From Salinicoccus kekensis (lineage in GTDB: Bacteria; Bacillota; Bacilli; Staphylococcales; Salinicoccaceae): a stretch of DNA of 64,000 bases. The number at the start of each line of letters is the position of its first letter. Within the stretch, counting starts at the first letter, position 1. The stretch is taken from the NCBI RefSeq assembly GCF_900220995.1, contig NZ_OBQF01000004.1, positions 62,001 to 126,000 of the forward strand, given 5' to 3'. Positions 16,977-25,447 of the stretch are shown here, piece after piece. The notes beneath the pieces were generated by a model. That model had not been told where the DNA came from. It worked only from the letters and a program-made list of their open reading frames with translations, and did no database searches. Made by a program: the position numbers and the translations under genes.

Positions 16977-19638
16977 ATGGCCGGTCACGGTTTTCATGAT
17001 CGCCTTTGCAGTACTGACTTACATATTTTCTCCCGATCTGACCCAGCTTGCGGCCGAAAAGGGTGACGTCCAGTTATCCGACGACCAGCCGAGTGAGCAG
17101 GCGCGCCAATTTTTGGAAAAGCACGGGCAGGATATTGAAATGATGTCGCTTGTCCTGGAGTTTGACGGCGGGGTGTCGGAAAACCAGCAGGGCATCGAAT
17201 CGTACATCAATGAACTTGAGAATTTTGAGGATATCGATAATATCATGAATCCTTTTGAATTCAGTGAAGGTATCCAGGAAAATTTCATCAATGAGGATAC
17301 CGGCGTCATGATGATTCCGATGGAGTACACGGGTGATGAGAATGTAATCCTCGAAGCTGCAAGCGACATCGAGGCATTGAACCCGACATCCGCCGAAACA
17401 TCCATCACTTCCAATGAACTGGTTCAAAGGACGCTTGAAGAGGACGCCATGAACGGCATCCAGACGACTGAGACCTTCACCGTCATCATCGTCCTTGCGG
17501 TCCTCCTGCTCATGTTCCGGTCAGTCGTCACACCTTTAGTGCCCGTCCTGGTGGTCGGCGTTTCATACTTGATCGGACAGTCGTTCGTCGCATGGTTCGT
17601 CGAATGGCTCGGCTTCCCCATCTCCCCGCAGACACAGAGCTTTCTGATCGTCATACTCTTCGGGGTCGGGACAGATTACTGCATACTTTTATTGAACCGC
17701 TTCAAAGAAGAACTGCTGAACAATGACAAGTATCAGGCGACGCTGAACACTTTCAAAACCGGCGGTAAGACGGTCTTCATCAGCGGTATTTCCGGTGCGG
17801 TGGTGTTCGGCGTGCTGTACTTTGCGAACTTTGAAATCTACCGCTCGGCGGTCGGTGTGGCCATCGGGATGCTGTTCATGCTGCTGTCGATATTCACACT
17901 GCTGCCGATACTCATGTCACTGCTCGGCAAATATATTTTCTGGCCGAGCATCAAAAATATCGAGACGAAGGAAAGTAGAATCTGGAAGCTTTTCGGAACG
18001 TTCTCAATCAAGCATCCGACACGCATCATCTTCTCGGTAGTCGCTGTCTTGATCGTGCTGTCATTCTTCTACAATGATGAAGTGAGCTACGACTCGATCA
18101 GCGAACTGGATGATTCATACTCTGCAGTCCATGCGACGAATGTGGTGAGTGAAAGTTTTGACGAGGGGGTCATCTTCCCGATACAGGTCATACTGTCCGA
18201 CGGGGATGATCTGGTCAACGATGAAACCATGACACGCATCGAGTCGGTTGCGGATACCGTCAGCAAAGTCGACGGTGTGAAGGAAGTCCAGACGGTGACA
18301 CGGCCGACAGGCGACGTCATCGAGGAACTTTCGGTAAGATACCAACTGGACGAAGCAGAATCGGGCATGACTGAAATCGCCGAGGGCATGGAGGAGATGA
18401 CCGGGGGACTCGAAGAGATATCCGGCAATCTGACGGAAATCAGCGAGGAGACCGGCGGTGCCGATATGGGCGGTGGAGATCTCAGTGAATTGTCAGCCGG
18501 CCTGGATGAGCTGGGTGAAGGCGTCTCAGGCATCAGTCAGTATATGACGATGACCGGGGACGTCGAAGGTGCAGCCGCCCAGCTTGAGGAAGTCCAGGCT
18601 GGCATGCAGGAAATGGCCACCCAAGTGGAAGCGGCAAACGAAGAAATGCTCGCACAGCAGGAGGCGGCCGCAACACAGATGTCCGAACTCTCAGACGGCC
18701 TGTCTGAAATGGCGTCAGGCATCGATGAGATCAATGACGGCATGGAAGAAACCATCGACGGGATGGATGAAATCCAGACGCTGCTTTCTGAGATCACGGA
18801 TAACGCGGCCGTCGATCATACAGGCGTAAACGTACCCCAGCAATTCATGGAGTCGGATGAACTGGAAAGTGCAATCGACCAGTACAGTTTTGCAGATGAC
18901 ACCGCAATCAACCTGAATGTCATACTTGACGGTGATCCATACAGCCATCAGGCAATGGACGTGCTTGATGAGGTCGAGTTCACCGTCAACAGCGAACTGG
19001 AACGCCTCGAGCTGAGTGAAGTCGATAGCTATTTCTCAGGCGTCACCAGCATGAACAGGGACCTTGATCAGATCACCACCGATGACTACACTTACGTCGT
19101 GACGATTTTCGTCATTACTTTATTCGTGATACTCGCGGTGCTGTTCAGATCATTCATCCTGCCAATCATCATGATTGGATCGATTTTCGTCACCTACTTC
19201 GCCTCTGTCAGCATGACGCAATGGATCCTCGGCTGGTTCGGCATAGAGCAGCTGAACTGGGCGGTGCCGTTCTTCAGTCTCATCATATTTGCGGCACTCG
19301 GCATCGACTACTCGATATTCATCATCGACAGATTCAGGGAAGAGGTCGTTACACACAGCATCAAAGATGCGGTTGAAATTGCGATCCGGAAGATGGGATC
19401 CGTCGTCATAACGGCTGTGATCATCCTCTCCGGTACATTCGCAGCACTCTACCCATCAGGCATCGTCATCCTGGTGCAGGTGACCAGCATCATCATATTC
19501 GCACTGCTGTTCTATGCATTCGTCGTCCTGCCGCTGCTCGTGCCCGCACTGCTTGTCACATTCAAGCGCGGCAACTGGTGGCCGTTCAAAATGCCCGGCG
19601 GCGAGGAAAGGCATGCGAAGTTTAAAGACGAAGAATAA
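16954..19638 (+). CDS. MMPL/RND-family transporter
   Basis: An 894-residue RND-superfamily protein with two homologous halves, each with one helix, a large outer loop and a block of five helices. The first sensor-like block is around VGTDYCILLLNRFKEEL and the second around LGIDYSIFIIDRFREEV; the paired Asp-Tyr of these motifs is the proton-relay site in MMPL proteins. The second outer loop (about 455-625) is a long low-complexity stretch of Met, Glu, Gly and Ser heptads predicted to be coiled coil. It starts inside the MarR gene at ATG 16954 after GGAGGAAGAGTGA. B. subtilis YdgH/YdfJ-type proteins are the closest I recognise. Export of lipids or drugs is inferred. Confidence 0.88.
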   Translation: MKHILKFKWPVTVFMIAFAVLTYIFSPDLTQLAAEKGDVQLSDDQPSEQARQFLEKHGQDIEMMSLVLEFDGGVSENQQGIESYINELENFEDIDNIMNPFEFSEGIQENFINEDTGVMMIPMEYTGDENVILEAASDIEALNPTSAETSITSNELVQRTLEEDAMNGIQTTETFTVIIVLAVLLLMFRSVVTPLVPVLVVGVSYLIGQSFVAWFVEWLGFPISPQTQSFLIVILFGVGTDYCILLLNRFKEELLNNDKYQATLNTFKTGGKTVFISGISGAVVFGVLYFANFEIYRSAVGVAIGMLFMLLSIFTLLPILMSLLGKYIFWPSIKNIETKESRIWKLFGTFSIKHPTRIIFSVVAVLIVLSFFYNDEVSYDSISELDDSYSAVHATNVVSESFDEGVIFPIQVILSDGDDLVNDETMTRIESVADTVSKVDGVKEVQTVTRPTGDVIEELSVRYQLDEAESGMTEIAEGMEEMTGGLEEISGNLTEISEETGGADMGGGDLSELSAGLDELGEGVSGISQYMTMTGDVEGAAAQLEEVQAGMQEMATQVEAANEEMLAQQEAAATQMSELSDGLSEMASGIDEINDGMEETIDGMDEIQTLLSEITDNAAVDHTGVNVPQQFMESDELESAIDQYSFADDTAINLNVILDGDPYSHQAMDVLDEVEFTVNSELERLELSEVDSYFSGVTSMNRDLDQITTDDYTYVVTIFVITLFVILAVLFRSFILPIIMIGSIFVTYFASVSMTQWILGWFGIEQLNWAVPFFSLIIFAALGIDYSIFIIDRFREEVVTHSIKDAVEIAIRKMGSVVITAVIILSGTFAALYPSGIVILVQVTSIIIFALLFYAFVVLPLLVPALLVTFKRGNWWPFKMPGGEERHAKFKDEE

Positions 19639-19645
19639 CGGGTAT
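19620..19645 (+). promoter_or_regulatory. SigB promoter, exact consensus
   Basis: GTTTAA (19620-19625), 14 bp, GGGTAT (19640-19645) is an exact match to the general-stress sigma-B consensus (GTTTAA N12-15 GGGTAT). It overlaps the last codons of the MMPL gene and would start transcription about 19652, just ahead of the small membrane protein at 19689. Confidence 0.75.
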
Positions 19646-19688
19646 ATTTACAAGACTCGAATTTAAAGAGGAAATGAGGAATAAAGAT

Positions 19689-19931
19689 ATGCCATCACAA
19701 AAAAGTGCAGGCGTTGCTGCTGTTTTAAGCTTCTTCATCAACGGCCTCGGCCAGATATACAACGGCCAGTTTTTCAAAGGCATCATGCTGATCATCATAC
19801 AGGCGATCAACGGATTTTTAATGACGATACTCATCGGTTACATTTTCTTCCCGATTGTATGGTTGTTTGCAGTGATAGACGCATACAGAAGTGCCAATAA
19901 GATCAACGAAAGAAATAACCGCAGATATTAG
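19689..19931 (+). CDS. Small membrane protein, TM2-domain-like
   Basis: An 80-residue protein with two hydrophobic segments. The first is in AGVAAVLSFFINGLGQIYNGQFFKGI, which has the Gly-x-Gly-x-x-Tyr turn of TM2-type proteins; the second is in INGFLMTILIGYIFFPIVWLFAVIDAYRSA. The C-terminus is basic. I chose ATG 19689 because GAGGA is eight bases upstream; the ATG at 19674 is too close to its site. The SigB promoter ahead of it suggests induction by general stress independently of the MMPL operon. Exact role unknown. Confidence 0.75.
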   Translation: MPSQKSAGVAAVLSFFINGLGQIYNGQFFKGIMLIIIQAINGFLMTILIGYIFFPIVWLFAVIDAYRSANKINERNNRRY

Positions 19932-19943
19932 ATTTTCGGATTG

Positions 19944-19970
19944 AGACCGGCAGGAGCCGGTCTTTTTTTA
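19944..19970 (+). terminator. Terminator after the TM2-like gene
   Basis: AGACCGGC and GCCGGTCT form an 8-bp stem with loop AGGA, followed by T7. Confidence 0.9.
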
Positions 19971-20056
19971 TTTTATATTTTCCGGAGTGTGACAGGCGGA
20001 AGATGTCTCAGCCGAAGCGAACGGGATAATGTTCAGGGGAGCTGAGTTCTGGTCGC

Positions 20057-20471
20057 ATCTAAACGGCGACGGGCTTCTAGCGTTTAGTTAGGAGAAATAG
20101 CAGGCTCATCTGAACGGCGACGGGCTTCTAGCGTTTAGTTAGAAGAAATATCAGACCTATCTAAACAGCGACGGCCCCAAACGTTTAGTTAGGAGAAATA
20201 TCAGACCTATCTAAACAGCAGCGGCCCTCAAGCGTTTAGTTAGACGAAATATCAGGCACATCTGAACAGCGACGGCCCTTAAACGTTTAGTTAGGAGAAA
20301 TATCAGACCTATCTAAACGGCAGCGGCCCCCAAACGTTTAGTTAGGCGAAATATCAGACCTATCTAAACAGCGGCGGGCTTCTAGCGTTTAGTTAGGAGA
20401 AATATCAGGCACATCTGAACAGCAGCGGCCCCCAAACGTTTAGTTAGGCGAAATATCAGGCTCATCTGAAC
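20057..20471. repeat. Tandem array of eight 51-bp units with internal dyads
   Basis: Eight head-to-tail units start at 20057, 20108, 20159, 20209, 20260, 20311, 20362 and 20413; seven are 51 bp and the third is 50 bp. A partial ninth begins at 20464. Each unit reads ATCT(A/G)AAC, a 14-16-nt GC-rich variable part, CGTTTAG, then TTAGGAGAAATATCAG and a variable 5-mer. CTAAACG and CGTTTAG form a perfect 7-bp dyad in units 1 and 6 and a near-perfect one elsewhere. The loop comes in two main types (GACGGGCTTCTAG or GGCCCCCAAA-like). No reading frame spans the array. It lies between a terminator on each side and between convergent genes. Confidence 0.92.
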
Positions 20472-20509
20472 ATCTCCCCATGGCCTTCCACCACAAATAA
20501 GTACAAAAA

Positions 20510-20549
20510 AATGTTCACCCGTCAGCGAAATACGCTGTGGGTGAACATT
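20510..20549 (-). terminator. Terminator of argGH
   Basis: AATGTTCACCC and GGGTGAACATT form 11-bp arms, with an inner CAGCG/CGCTG stem. The minus strand has T7 after it, 3' of argH. Confidence 0.88.
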
Positions 20550-20553
20550 AGTT

Positions 20554-21927
20554 TTATATGAGTGTCTTTGCGAGTCCGATCTGCTGCTTCACTGCTTCGG
20601 TGGCGGTGCCGCCGTAGCTGACGCGGCGGTCGACGACAGTCTTAGGTGATAATACGTCGTATATATCATCTTCGATCAGGCTGTTCGCTTCCTTGAATTC
20701 ATCCATGCTCAGATTCTTCAGGTACCGGTTGCTATTGATGCACTTCAGCACAAGCTTCCCGACGACTTCATGCGCCTCCCTGAAAGGGACATCTTTTTCA
20801 ACAAGATAATCCGCAAGTTCAGTCGCATTGGAGAAGTCTTCATTGATCGTCTGTTCGAGCCTTTCCTCATTCACGGTCATCGTATCGATCATGCCGTTCA
20901 TGATCTTCAGTGAGCCGAGGACGGTAGTGACGGCGTCAAAGAGGCCTTCTTTGTCTTCCTGCATGTCTTTGTTGTATGTGAGCGGCAGGCCTTTGACCAG
21001 CATCAGCATGGACATCAGTGCACCTGTCGTGCGCCCGGTCTTCCCGCGGATGAGTTCCGCCATATCCGGATTCTTCTTCTGGGGCATCATGGAACTGCCC
21101 GTTGTGAATGTATCACTCAAAGTGACGAACTTCGCCTCTTCGCTCATCCAAAAGATGATCTCTTCAGAAATCCTCGACATGTGGATCATCACGAGGTTGA
21201 TGTTCGACAATGTCTCGATGATGTAATCCCTGTCGCTGACCGCATCCATGCTGTTATGGTAGAGGTCGCTGAAACCGAGGGCTTCCTGCGTCATCTCCCT
21301 GTCGATGTCAAACGTCGTCCCGCTGATCGCCCCTGCGCCGAGCGGTGAGACATCAATACGTTTCAAAGCATCCTGCATGCGTGCCTTGTCCCTGTTGAAC
21401 ATCCAGAAATAAGCCATCATATGATGGGAGAATAAAATCGGCTGGGCTCTTTGCAGATGCGTATAACCCGGCATGATCACATGGATGTTCTCTTCGGCGA
21501 TCCTGATGATCGTACGCTGCAGTTCTTCAATGGATTCGATGATCTCCTCAACACGTGCTTTTACATAGAGGTGCATATCCGTCGCGATCTGATCATTCCT
21601 GCTGCGTCCGGTGTGGAGCTTGCCGCCGACCGGACCGACGATTTCCGTCAGGGCATGTTCGACATTCATATGGATGTCTTCATGCGTGACGTCCCATTCG
21701 ATATTACCTTTATCGGCTTCCTCTTTCACTTTGTGCAGGCCGTCCACGATGATGTCCTTGTCTTCCTGGCTGATGATGCTGCACTTGGCGAGCATTTCCG
21801 CATGGGCGATGCTGCCTTTTATATCCAGGTCGAGGAGCACTTTATCGAAATGGATGGAAGCGTTGAAGTCTTCCACCCAGTCCAGTGCCTCACCTGAAAA
21901 TCTGCCTCCCCAGGCTTTCTTAGTCAT
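20554..21927 (-). CDS. argH: Argininosuccinate lyase ArgH
   Basis: A 457-residue lyase that splits argininosuccinate into arginine and fumarate, the last step of arginine synthesis. The fumarase/aspartase superfamily signature [12 protein letters not shown] is near residue 280, and the N-terminal opening [23 protein letters not shown] and the block [15 protein letters not shown] are diagnostic. It overlaps argG by 8 bp and follows it in the same operon. The length is normal for the family. Confidence 0.97.
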   Translation of the reverse strand: MTKKAWGGRFSGEALDWVEDFNASIHFDKVLLDLDIKGSIAHAEMLAKCSIISQEDKDIIVDGLHKVKEEADKGNIEWDVTHEDIHMNVEHALTEIVGPVGGKLHTGRSRNDQIATDMHLYVKARVEEIIESIEELQRTIIRIAEENIHVIMPGYTHLQRAQPILFSHHMMAYFWMFNRDKARMQDALKRIDVSPLGAGAISGTTFDIDREMTQEALGFSDLYHNSMDAVSDRDYIIETLSNINLVMIHMSRISEEIIFWMSEEAKFVTLSDTFTTGSSMMPQKKNPDMAELIRGKTGRTTGALMSMLMLVKGLPLTYNKDMQEDKEGLFDAVTTVLGSLKIMNGMIDTMTVNEERLEQTINEDFSNATELADYLVEKDVPFREAHEVVGKLVLKCINSNRYLKNLSMDEFKEANSLIEDDIYDVLSPKTVVDRRVSYGGTATEAVKQQIGLAKTLI

Positions 21928-23125
21928 TAATCTTTACTCCGTTATCAAGCATCGCCTTGACTTTCGTCGGCAGGCCGAAGATCTCGATGAAGCCGACAGA
22001 AGCGCCCTGGTCGAATGCATCTTCTGAAGTGTAAGTCGCAAGCTTCTCATTGTAGAGGCTGTTCTCGGACTGACGTCCTGTGACGATCACATTACCTTTA
22101 TAAAGTTCGAGACGGACATCACCGTTCACGTCCTGCGCCATATCTTTCAACGTCTTTCTCAATGAATCGCTGAGCGGCGAGAACCATAAACCGTTATAGA
22201 TTTGTTCCGTATATTTCTGTTCGATGATCGGTCTGAAATGTGCGATGTCTTTCGTCAAAGTGATCGTTTCGAGATCATGCTTTGCAGTAAGGATAACTGC
22301 CGCACCCGGCGTCTCGTAGATTTCCCTTGATTTGATGCCGACCAGTCTGTTCTCCACATGGTCGATTCGTCCAATGCCGTGTGCACCGGCGATATCATTC
22401 AATTTCAGGATGAGGTCATCCAGCTGGTAGCTGACGCCGTTGATTTTAGTCGGAAGACCCGCTTCAAATGTCAATAAAAGCTCTTCTGCTTCATCCTTTG
22501 CAGCTGTAGGATGTACAGTCAGGTCATAAGCATCTTCAGGCGGCTGGTTCCAAGGATTTTCAAGTACACCGCACTCGTTGCTTCTGCCCCATAAGTTCTG
22601 GTCGATTGAATATGGTGAATCCAGATCCACAGGAATCGGCACGTTATGTTCCTTCGCATATTCGATTTCCTCTTCACGGCTCCATGTCCACTCTCTTACT
22701 GGGGCCAGCACCTTGATTGTCGGATCCAGTGATTTGATGGCGACTTCGAAACGCACCTGGTCGTTCCCTTTTCCTGTACAGCCGTGTGCAACGTAATCTG
22801 CATTTGCATCATGCGCCACTTCAACCAGCTTCTTGGAGATTAGAGGTCTGCTGAGGGCGGATACCAGTGGGTACTTGCCTTCATACATTGAGTTACCGTA
22901 AATTGCATAGCTCACGTATTCATTTGCGAACTCCTCTTTAGTATCCAATACGTAACATTCGGAAGCACCCATGTCGAACGCCTTCTGTTTGATGTGGTCC
23001 AGGTCTTTCCCTTCACCCACATCCAGACATAACGCAACGACTTCGAATCCTTTATCGATGAACCACTTGATTGTAACACTTGTATCTAAACCACCTGAAT
23101 AAGCCAATACCACTTTTTCACTCAT
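21920..23125 (-). CDS. argG: Argininosuccinate synthase ArgG
   Basis: A 401-residue ATP-dependent synthase joining citrulline and aspartate. The N-type ATP-pyrophosphatase loop [10 protein letters not shown] is at about residues 8-17, and [13 protein letters not shown] is near 115. I chose ATG 23125 (MSEKVV) because GAGGTG is eight bases upstream; the longer frame from 23179 would include the 5' leader. Gene order argG-argH without other arg genes is the pattern in staphylococci. Arginine-dependent control is likely (see the promoter entry). Confidence 0.97.
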   Translation of the reverse strand: MSEKVVLAYSGGLDTSVTIKWFIDKGFEVVALCLDVGEGKDLDHIKQKAFDMGASECYVLDTKEEFANEYVSYAIYGNSMYEGKYPLVSALSRPLISKKLVEVAHDANADYVAHGCTGKGNDQVRFEVAIKSLDPTIKVLAPVREWTWSREEEIEYAKEHNVPIPVDLDSPYSIDQNLWGRSNECGVLENPWNQPPEDAYDLTVHPTAAKDEAEELLLTFEAGLPTKINGVSYQLDDLILKLNDIAGAHGIGRIDHVENRLVGIKSREIYETPGAAVILTAKHDLETITLTKDIAHFRPIIEQKYTEQIYNGLWFSPLSDSLRKTLKDMAQDVNGDVRLELYKGNVIVTGRQSENSLYNEKLATYTSEDAFDQGASVGFIEIFGLPTKVKAMLDNGVKIND

Positions 23126-23169
23126 ATATAAAACACCTCTACTATTTGATTTGATTCGTAATGATATAC

Positions 23170-23227
23170 ATACTAACATTATAATAATGCTTTTTCAAGT
23201 ATATTTATACAAAATTATTAATAATCA
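23170..23227 (-). promoter_or_regulatory. argGH promoter with candidate ArgR boxes
   Basis: On the minus strand TTGAAA (23198-23193), 17 bp, TAGTAT (23175-23170) forms a promoter. Directly upstream, 23198-23211 reads TGTATAAATATACT, close to the TGAAT-W4-ATTCA pattern of ArgR/AhrC boxes, and 23212-23227 holds the palindrome ATTATTAATAAT. The assignment to ArgR is tentative. Confidence 0.4.
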
Positions 23228-23302
23228 TTGAAATTTGTGGTGCCGGGCTGGTACCTGTGAATTTTTAATCTGTTTTATTCGTGTTACAATTAAAGCAAAG
23301 GA

Positions 23303-23872
23303 GTGATTCATATCGAAATCTTCGGTTTGTTTGCAGGACTTGTTGCCATCGGCATCATCGTGCTGATATTCATAGCCGCCCTCGGCCTGATCAAATGGCT
23401 GCTGCAGGGTTATTTCCTCTTCAGGATAGCTGAAAGGAAGAATCTTGATATACCATTGCTTTCATTTGTACCATTCGGGACTTTTTATGTGGCCGGCCAG
23501 GAATTTGACGGCAACGTCTTTCAAAAAGGCAGTTTCAACCCGAAACACCTTGGGCTGATCTTCGCCATCACAGGCCTCGTCGTTTATTTCCTCGGATTAT
23601 CCATCGGGGATATCGCGATTTCCTACCTGCTTATGGAATCCATCATATTCATCGGTTTGTTCAATGCCTATACCCGTAACATGGGCGTTGCGATACTGCT
23701 CGCTATACTGAATGTGTTGACGGCAGGCATTGCAGCAATCGTCGTGCTGTTCCTCTATCACCGCAAGCTTTCCAAAACGTTCAATGATCCGGTGGTCCGC
23801 GAGGAACCCGTCAGTGAACCCCACCGCGGCCCGGTGGACACGGATGATGTTGATCAGCACAGGAACATCTGA
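23303..23872 (+). CDS. Membrane protein of unknown function
   Basis: About 189 residues with five hydrophobic segments, then a hydrophilic acidic tail (VVREEPVSEPHRGPVDTDDVDQ). No family is recognised. The start is odd: AAAGGAG (23297-23303) overlaps the only nearby normal start, GTG 23303, whereas an AUC codon at 23312 sits at the usual eight-base distance; TTG 23327 has no site. I give the GTG coordinate but the true N-terminus may begin at 23312. The gene is monocistronic and ends at a strong terminator. Confidence 0.65.
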   Translation: MIHIEIFGLFAGLVAIGIIVLIFIAALGLIKWLLQGYFLFRIAERKNLDIPLLSFVPFGTFYVAGQEFDGNVFQKGSFNPKHLGLIFAITGLVVYFLGLSIGDIAISYLLMESIIFIGLFNAYTRNMGVAILLAILNVLTAGIAAIVVLFLYHRKLSKTFNDPVVREEPVSEPHRGPVDTDDVDQHRNI

Positions 23873-23879
23873 TTTAAAT

Positions 23880-23901
23880 GAGCCCTGAGGGCTCTTTTTT
23901 T
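23880..23901 (+). terminator. Terminator of the membrane-protein gene
   Basis: GAGCCCT/AGGGCTC hairpin with a very short loop followed by T8. Confidence 0.85.
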
Positions 23902-23923
23902 ATCCTCTGAACCAAGCTCCCAT

Positions 23924-23948
23924 GTTTAATTATATCTATGATGGGAAT
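23924..23948 (+). promoter_or_regulatory. SigB promoter of the YflT-family gene
   Basis: GTTTAA (23924-23929), 13 bp, GGGAAT (23943-23948). This matches the SigB consensus with one change in the -10 hexamer, and the gene downstream belongs to a family of general stress proteins. Confidence 0.75.
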
Positions 23949-23995
23949 ACTAATATTGGATTTGAAATCAACAATAAACATCGGAGGAGATAATT

Positions 23996-24349
23996 ATGGC
24001 TAAACCATTTATCAAAGGTTATAAAGATGATGAGAAACTGCAGGAAGATATCCAAAAACTGCAGTCGAAAGATATCAGCAAAGATGATATTTATGTGATT
24101 TCACACGATGATGAACGTACGAAGCGCATTGCTAAAAATGCAGATGCCAGCACGATCGGTGCAAGTGAAATGGGCGTCACCGGTGCAGTGAAAGGCACAT
24201 TCACCAAAAAAGGCGATCAGCTGAGAGCCCAGCTTGAAGGTATCGGTTTCTCCGAGAATGAAGCAGAGAACTATGAATCTGAAATGGACAGAGGAACAGT
24301 GTTCCTGATCGTCACGAACACAGAGAACGTTGAAACCAAATTGGCATAA
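23996..24349 (+). CDS. General stress protein, YflT/GSP17M family
   Basis: A 117-residue cytosolic protein of the YflT/GS17M family. The opening KPFIKGYKDDEKLQEDIQKL, the central YVISHDDERTKRIA and the small-residue stretch GASEMGVTGAVKGTF, then GIGFSENEAENYESEMDRGTVFLIV, are typical. These proteins are induced by SigB in Bacillus; their biochemistry is unsettled. The start is ATG after CGGAGGAGATAATT. It has its own SigB promoter and terminator, so it is monocistronic. Confidence 0.88.
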   Translation: MAKPFIKGYKDDEKLQEDIQKLQSKDISKDDIYVISHDDERTKRIAKNADASTIGASEMGVTGAVKGTFTKKGDQLRAQLEGIGFSENEAENYESEMDRGTVFLIVTNTENVETKLA

Positions 24350-24361
24350 CCAATGCTCATG

Positions 24362-24395
24362 AGAGGGCCGGACATTTGTTGTCCGGCCCTTTTTT
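24362..24395. terminator. Terminator after the YflT-family gene
   Basis: AGGGCCGGAC and GTCCGGCCCT form a 10-bp stem with a 7-nt loop, followed by T6. It may also stop the convergent CDF gene. Confidence 0.9.
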
Positions 24396-24400
24396 AATCC

Positions 24401-25387
24401 TTATGGTTGCTTCTTCGCCATCTGCTGCGGCCATGCCCGGAATCCGTCATCCACCTCGAATTCAAGGTTCACGTCGGTGACATGGTTCTGCTCAAGTATG
24501 ATACCTTCTATCTCATCCCGGATATCGTTCGCCTGTTCCACTGTCAGGCCCTGGTCCAGTTCCGCGATGACTTCCACATGCAAGGCGTCCCCTTCCTTCA
24601 GGACGAGGAGCCGCCTTAAGTCCCTGATCTCCTTATGGTTCAGGACGATTGAAGAAATCCGCTCCTCCATATGGGGGTCACTCTCACCAAGGACCCCTGC
24701 AGCATTTTCCATGAACACCTTATATACGATGTAGAACATCATCAGACCGATGATGACTGAAACGACACCTTCTGCCACCGGTACATTCAAATATTGCCCG
24801 ACCAATATGCCGATGATCGCAATGACCGCCCCGACAGTCGCAACGCTGTCTTCAAGGAAAACCAATTTCGTCGCAGGTTTCGCCCTGTTCATATGCAAAA
24901 AGCTCGTCGTCAGGGGTTTCATGCCGTCATAAGGTTCGCCCGCCTGCTGCAAAAGCTCTTTCCCGGCTTTATATAAGACGAAAGATTCCAATATGAATGC
25001 CACTGCCAGGACGCCGATGTTGATCCATATCATTATATGATCCGTCTCCCTCGGCAGAGGTTCGATGATATGATGTATCCCTTCCCTGACCGTTTCATAT
25101 GATAATATGGCCACGACGACGATCGCAAAAATGCAGACCAGGTTCACAAGCCTTCCAAAACCGAAAGGAAACCTTCTTGTCGGTGCTTTTTTCGAGAGTC
25201 CCGAACCTACAAATACGAAAAACTGATTTACTGAATCCCCAAATGAGTGCATCATTTCGGCGAACATTGCAACATTCCCCGTCAGTATGAATGCCGCACC
25301 TTTCAGAAGGCCGATGAAGAAATTCACTATGGATGCAGTGAATGAGGCCATGCTGCCCTGCTTGAGCAAATCGAAAATTTCTTTCAT
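24401..25387 (-). CDS. Cation diffusion facilitator (CDF) family transporter
   Basis: A 328-residue divalent-cation exporter. Six helices are followed by a C-terminal cytosolic domain (about 235-320). Helix 2 carries the metal site HSFGDSVNQ (His-x-x-x-Asp), and the second site is expected in the LEDSVATVGA helix. The sequence KKAPTRRFPFGFGRLVNLVCI is the loop 2-3 region; such proteins move Zn, Fe, Mn or Co out in exchange for protons. The start is ATG after AGGAGGAATGATAA. It is 60 bp downstream of the M20 amidohydrolase on the same strand, without a clear terminator between. Confidence 0.88.
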   Translation of the reverse strand: MKEIFDLLKQGSMASFTASIVNFFIGLLKGAAFILTGNVAMFAEMMHSFGDSVNQFFVFVGSGLSKKAPTRRFPFGFGRLVNLVCIFAIVVVAILSYETVREGIHHIIEPLPRETDHIMIWINIGVLAVAFILESFVLYKAGKELLQQAGEPYDGMKPLTTSFLHMNRAKPATKLVFLEDSVATVGAVIAIIGILVGQYLNVPVAEGVVSVIIGLMMFYIVYKVFMENAAGVLGESDPHMEERISSIVLNHKEIRDLRRLLVLKEGDALHVEVIAELDQGLTVEQANDIRDEIEGIILEQNHVTDVNLEFEVDDGFRAWPQQMAKKQP

Positions 25388-25447
25388 TTATCATTCCTCC
25401 TGTTCAAAGTTATATTACCCCTTTAAACAGAAAGAATGCTGTCGTTG

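Noticed and set aside
20057..20471. CRISPR array
   Set aside because: The whole 51-bp unit is conserved, including the part that would be a spacer, the variable loops recur between units, and no cas gene is present.
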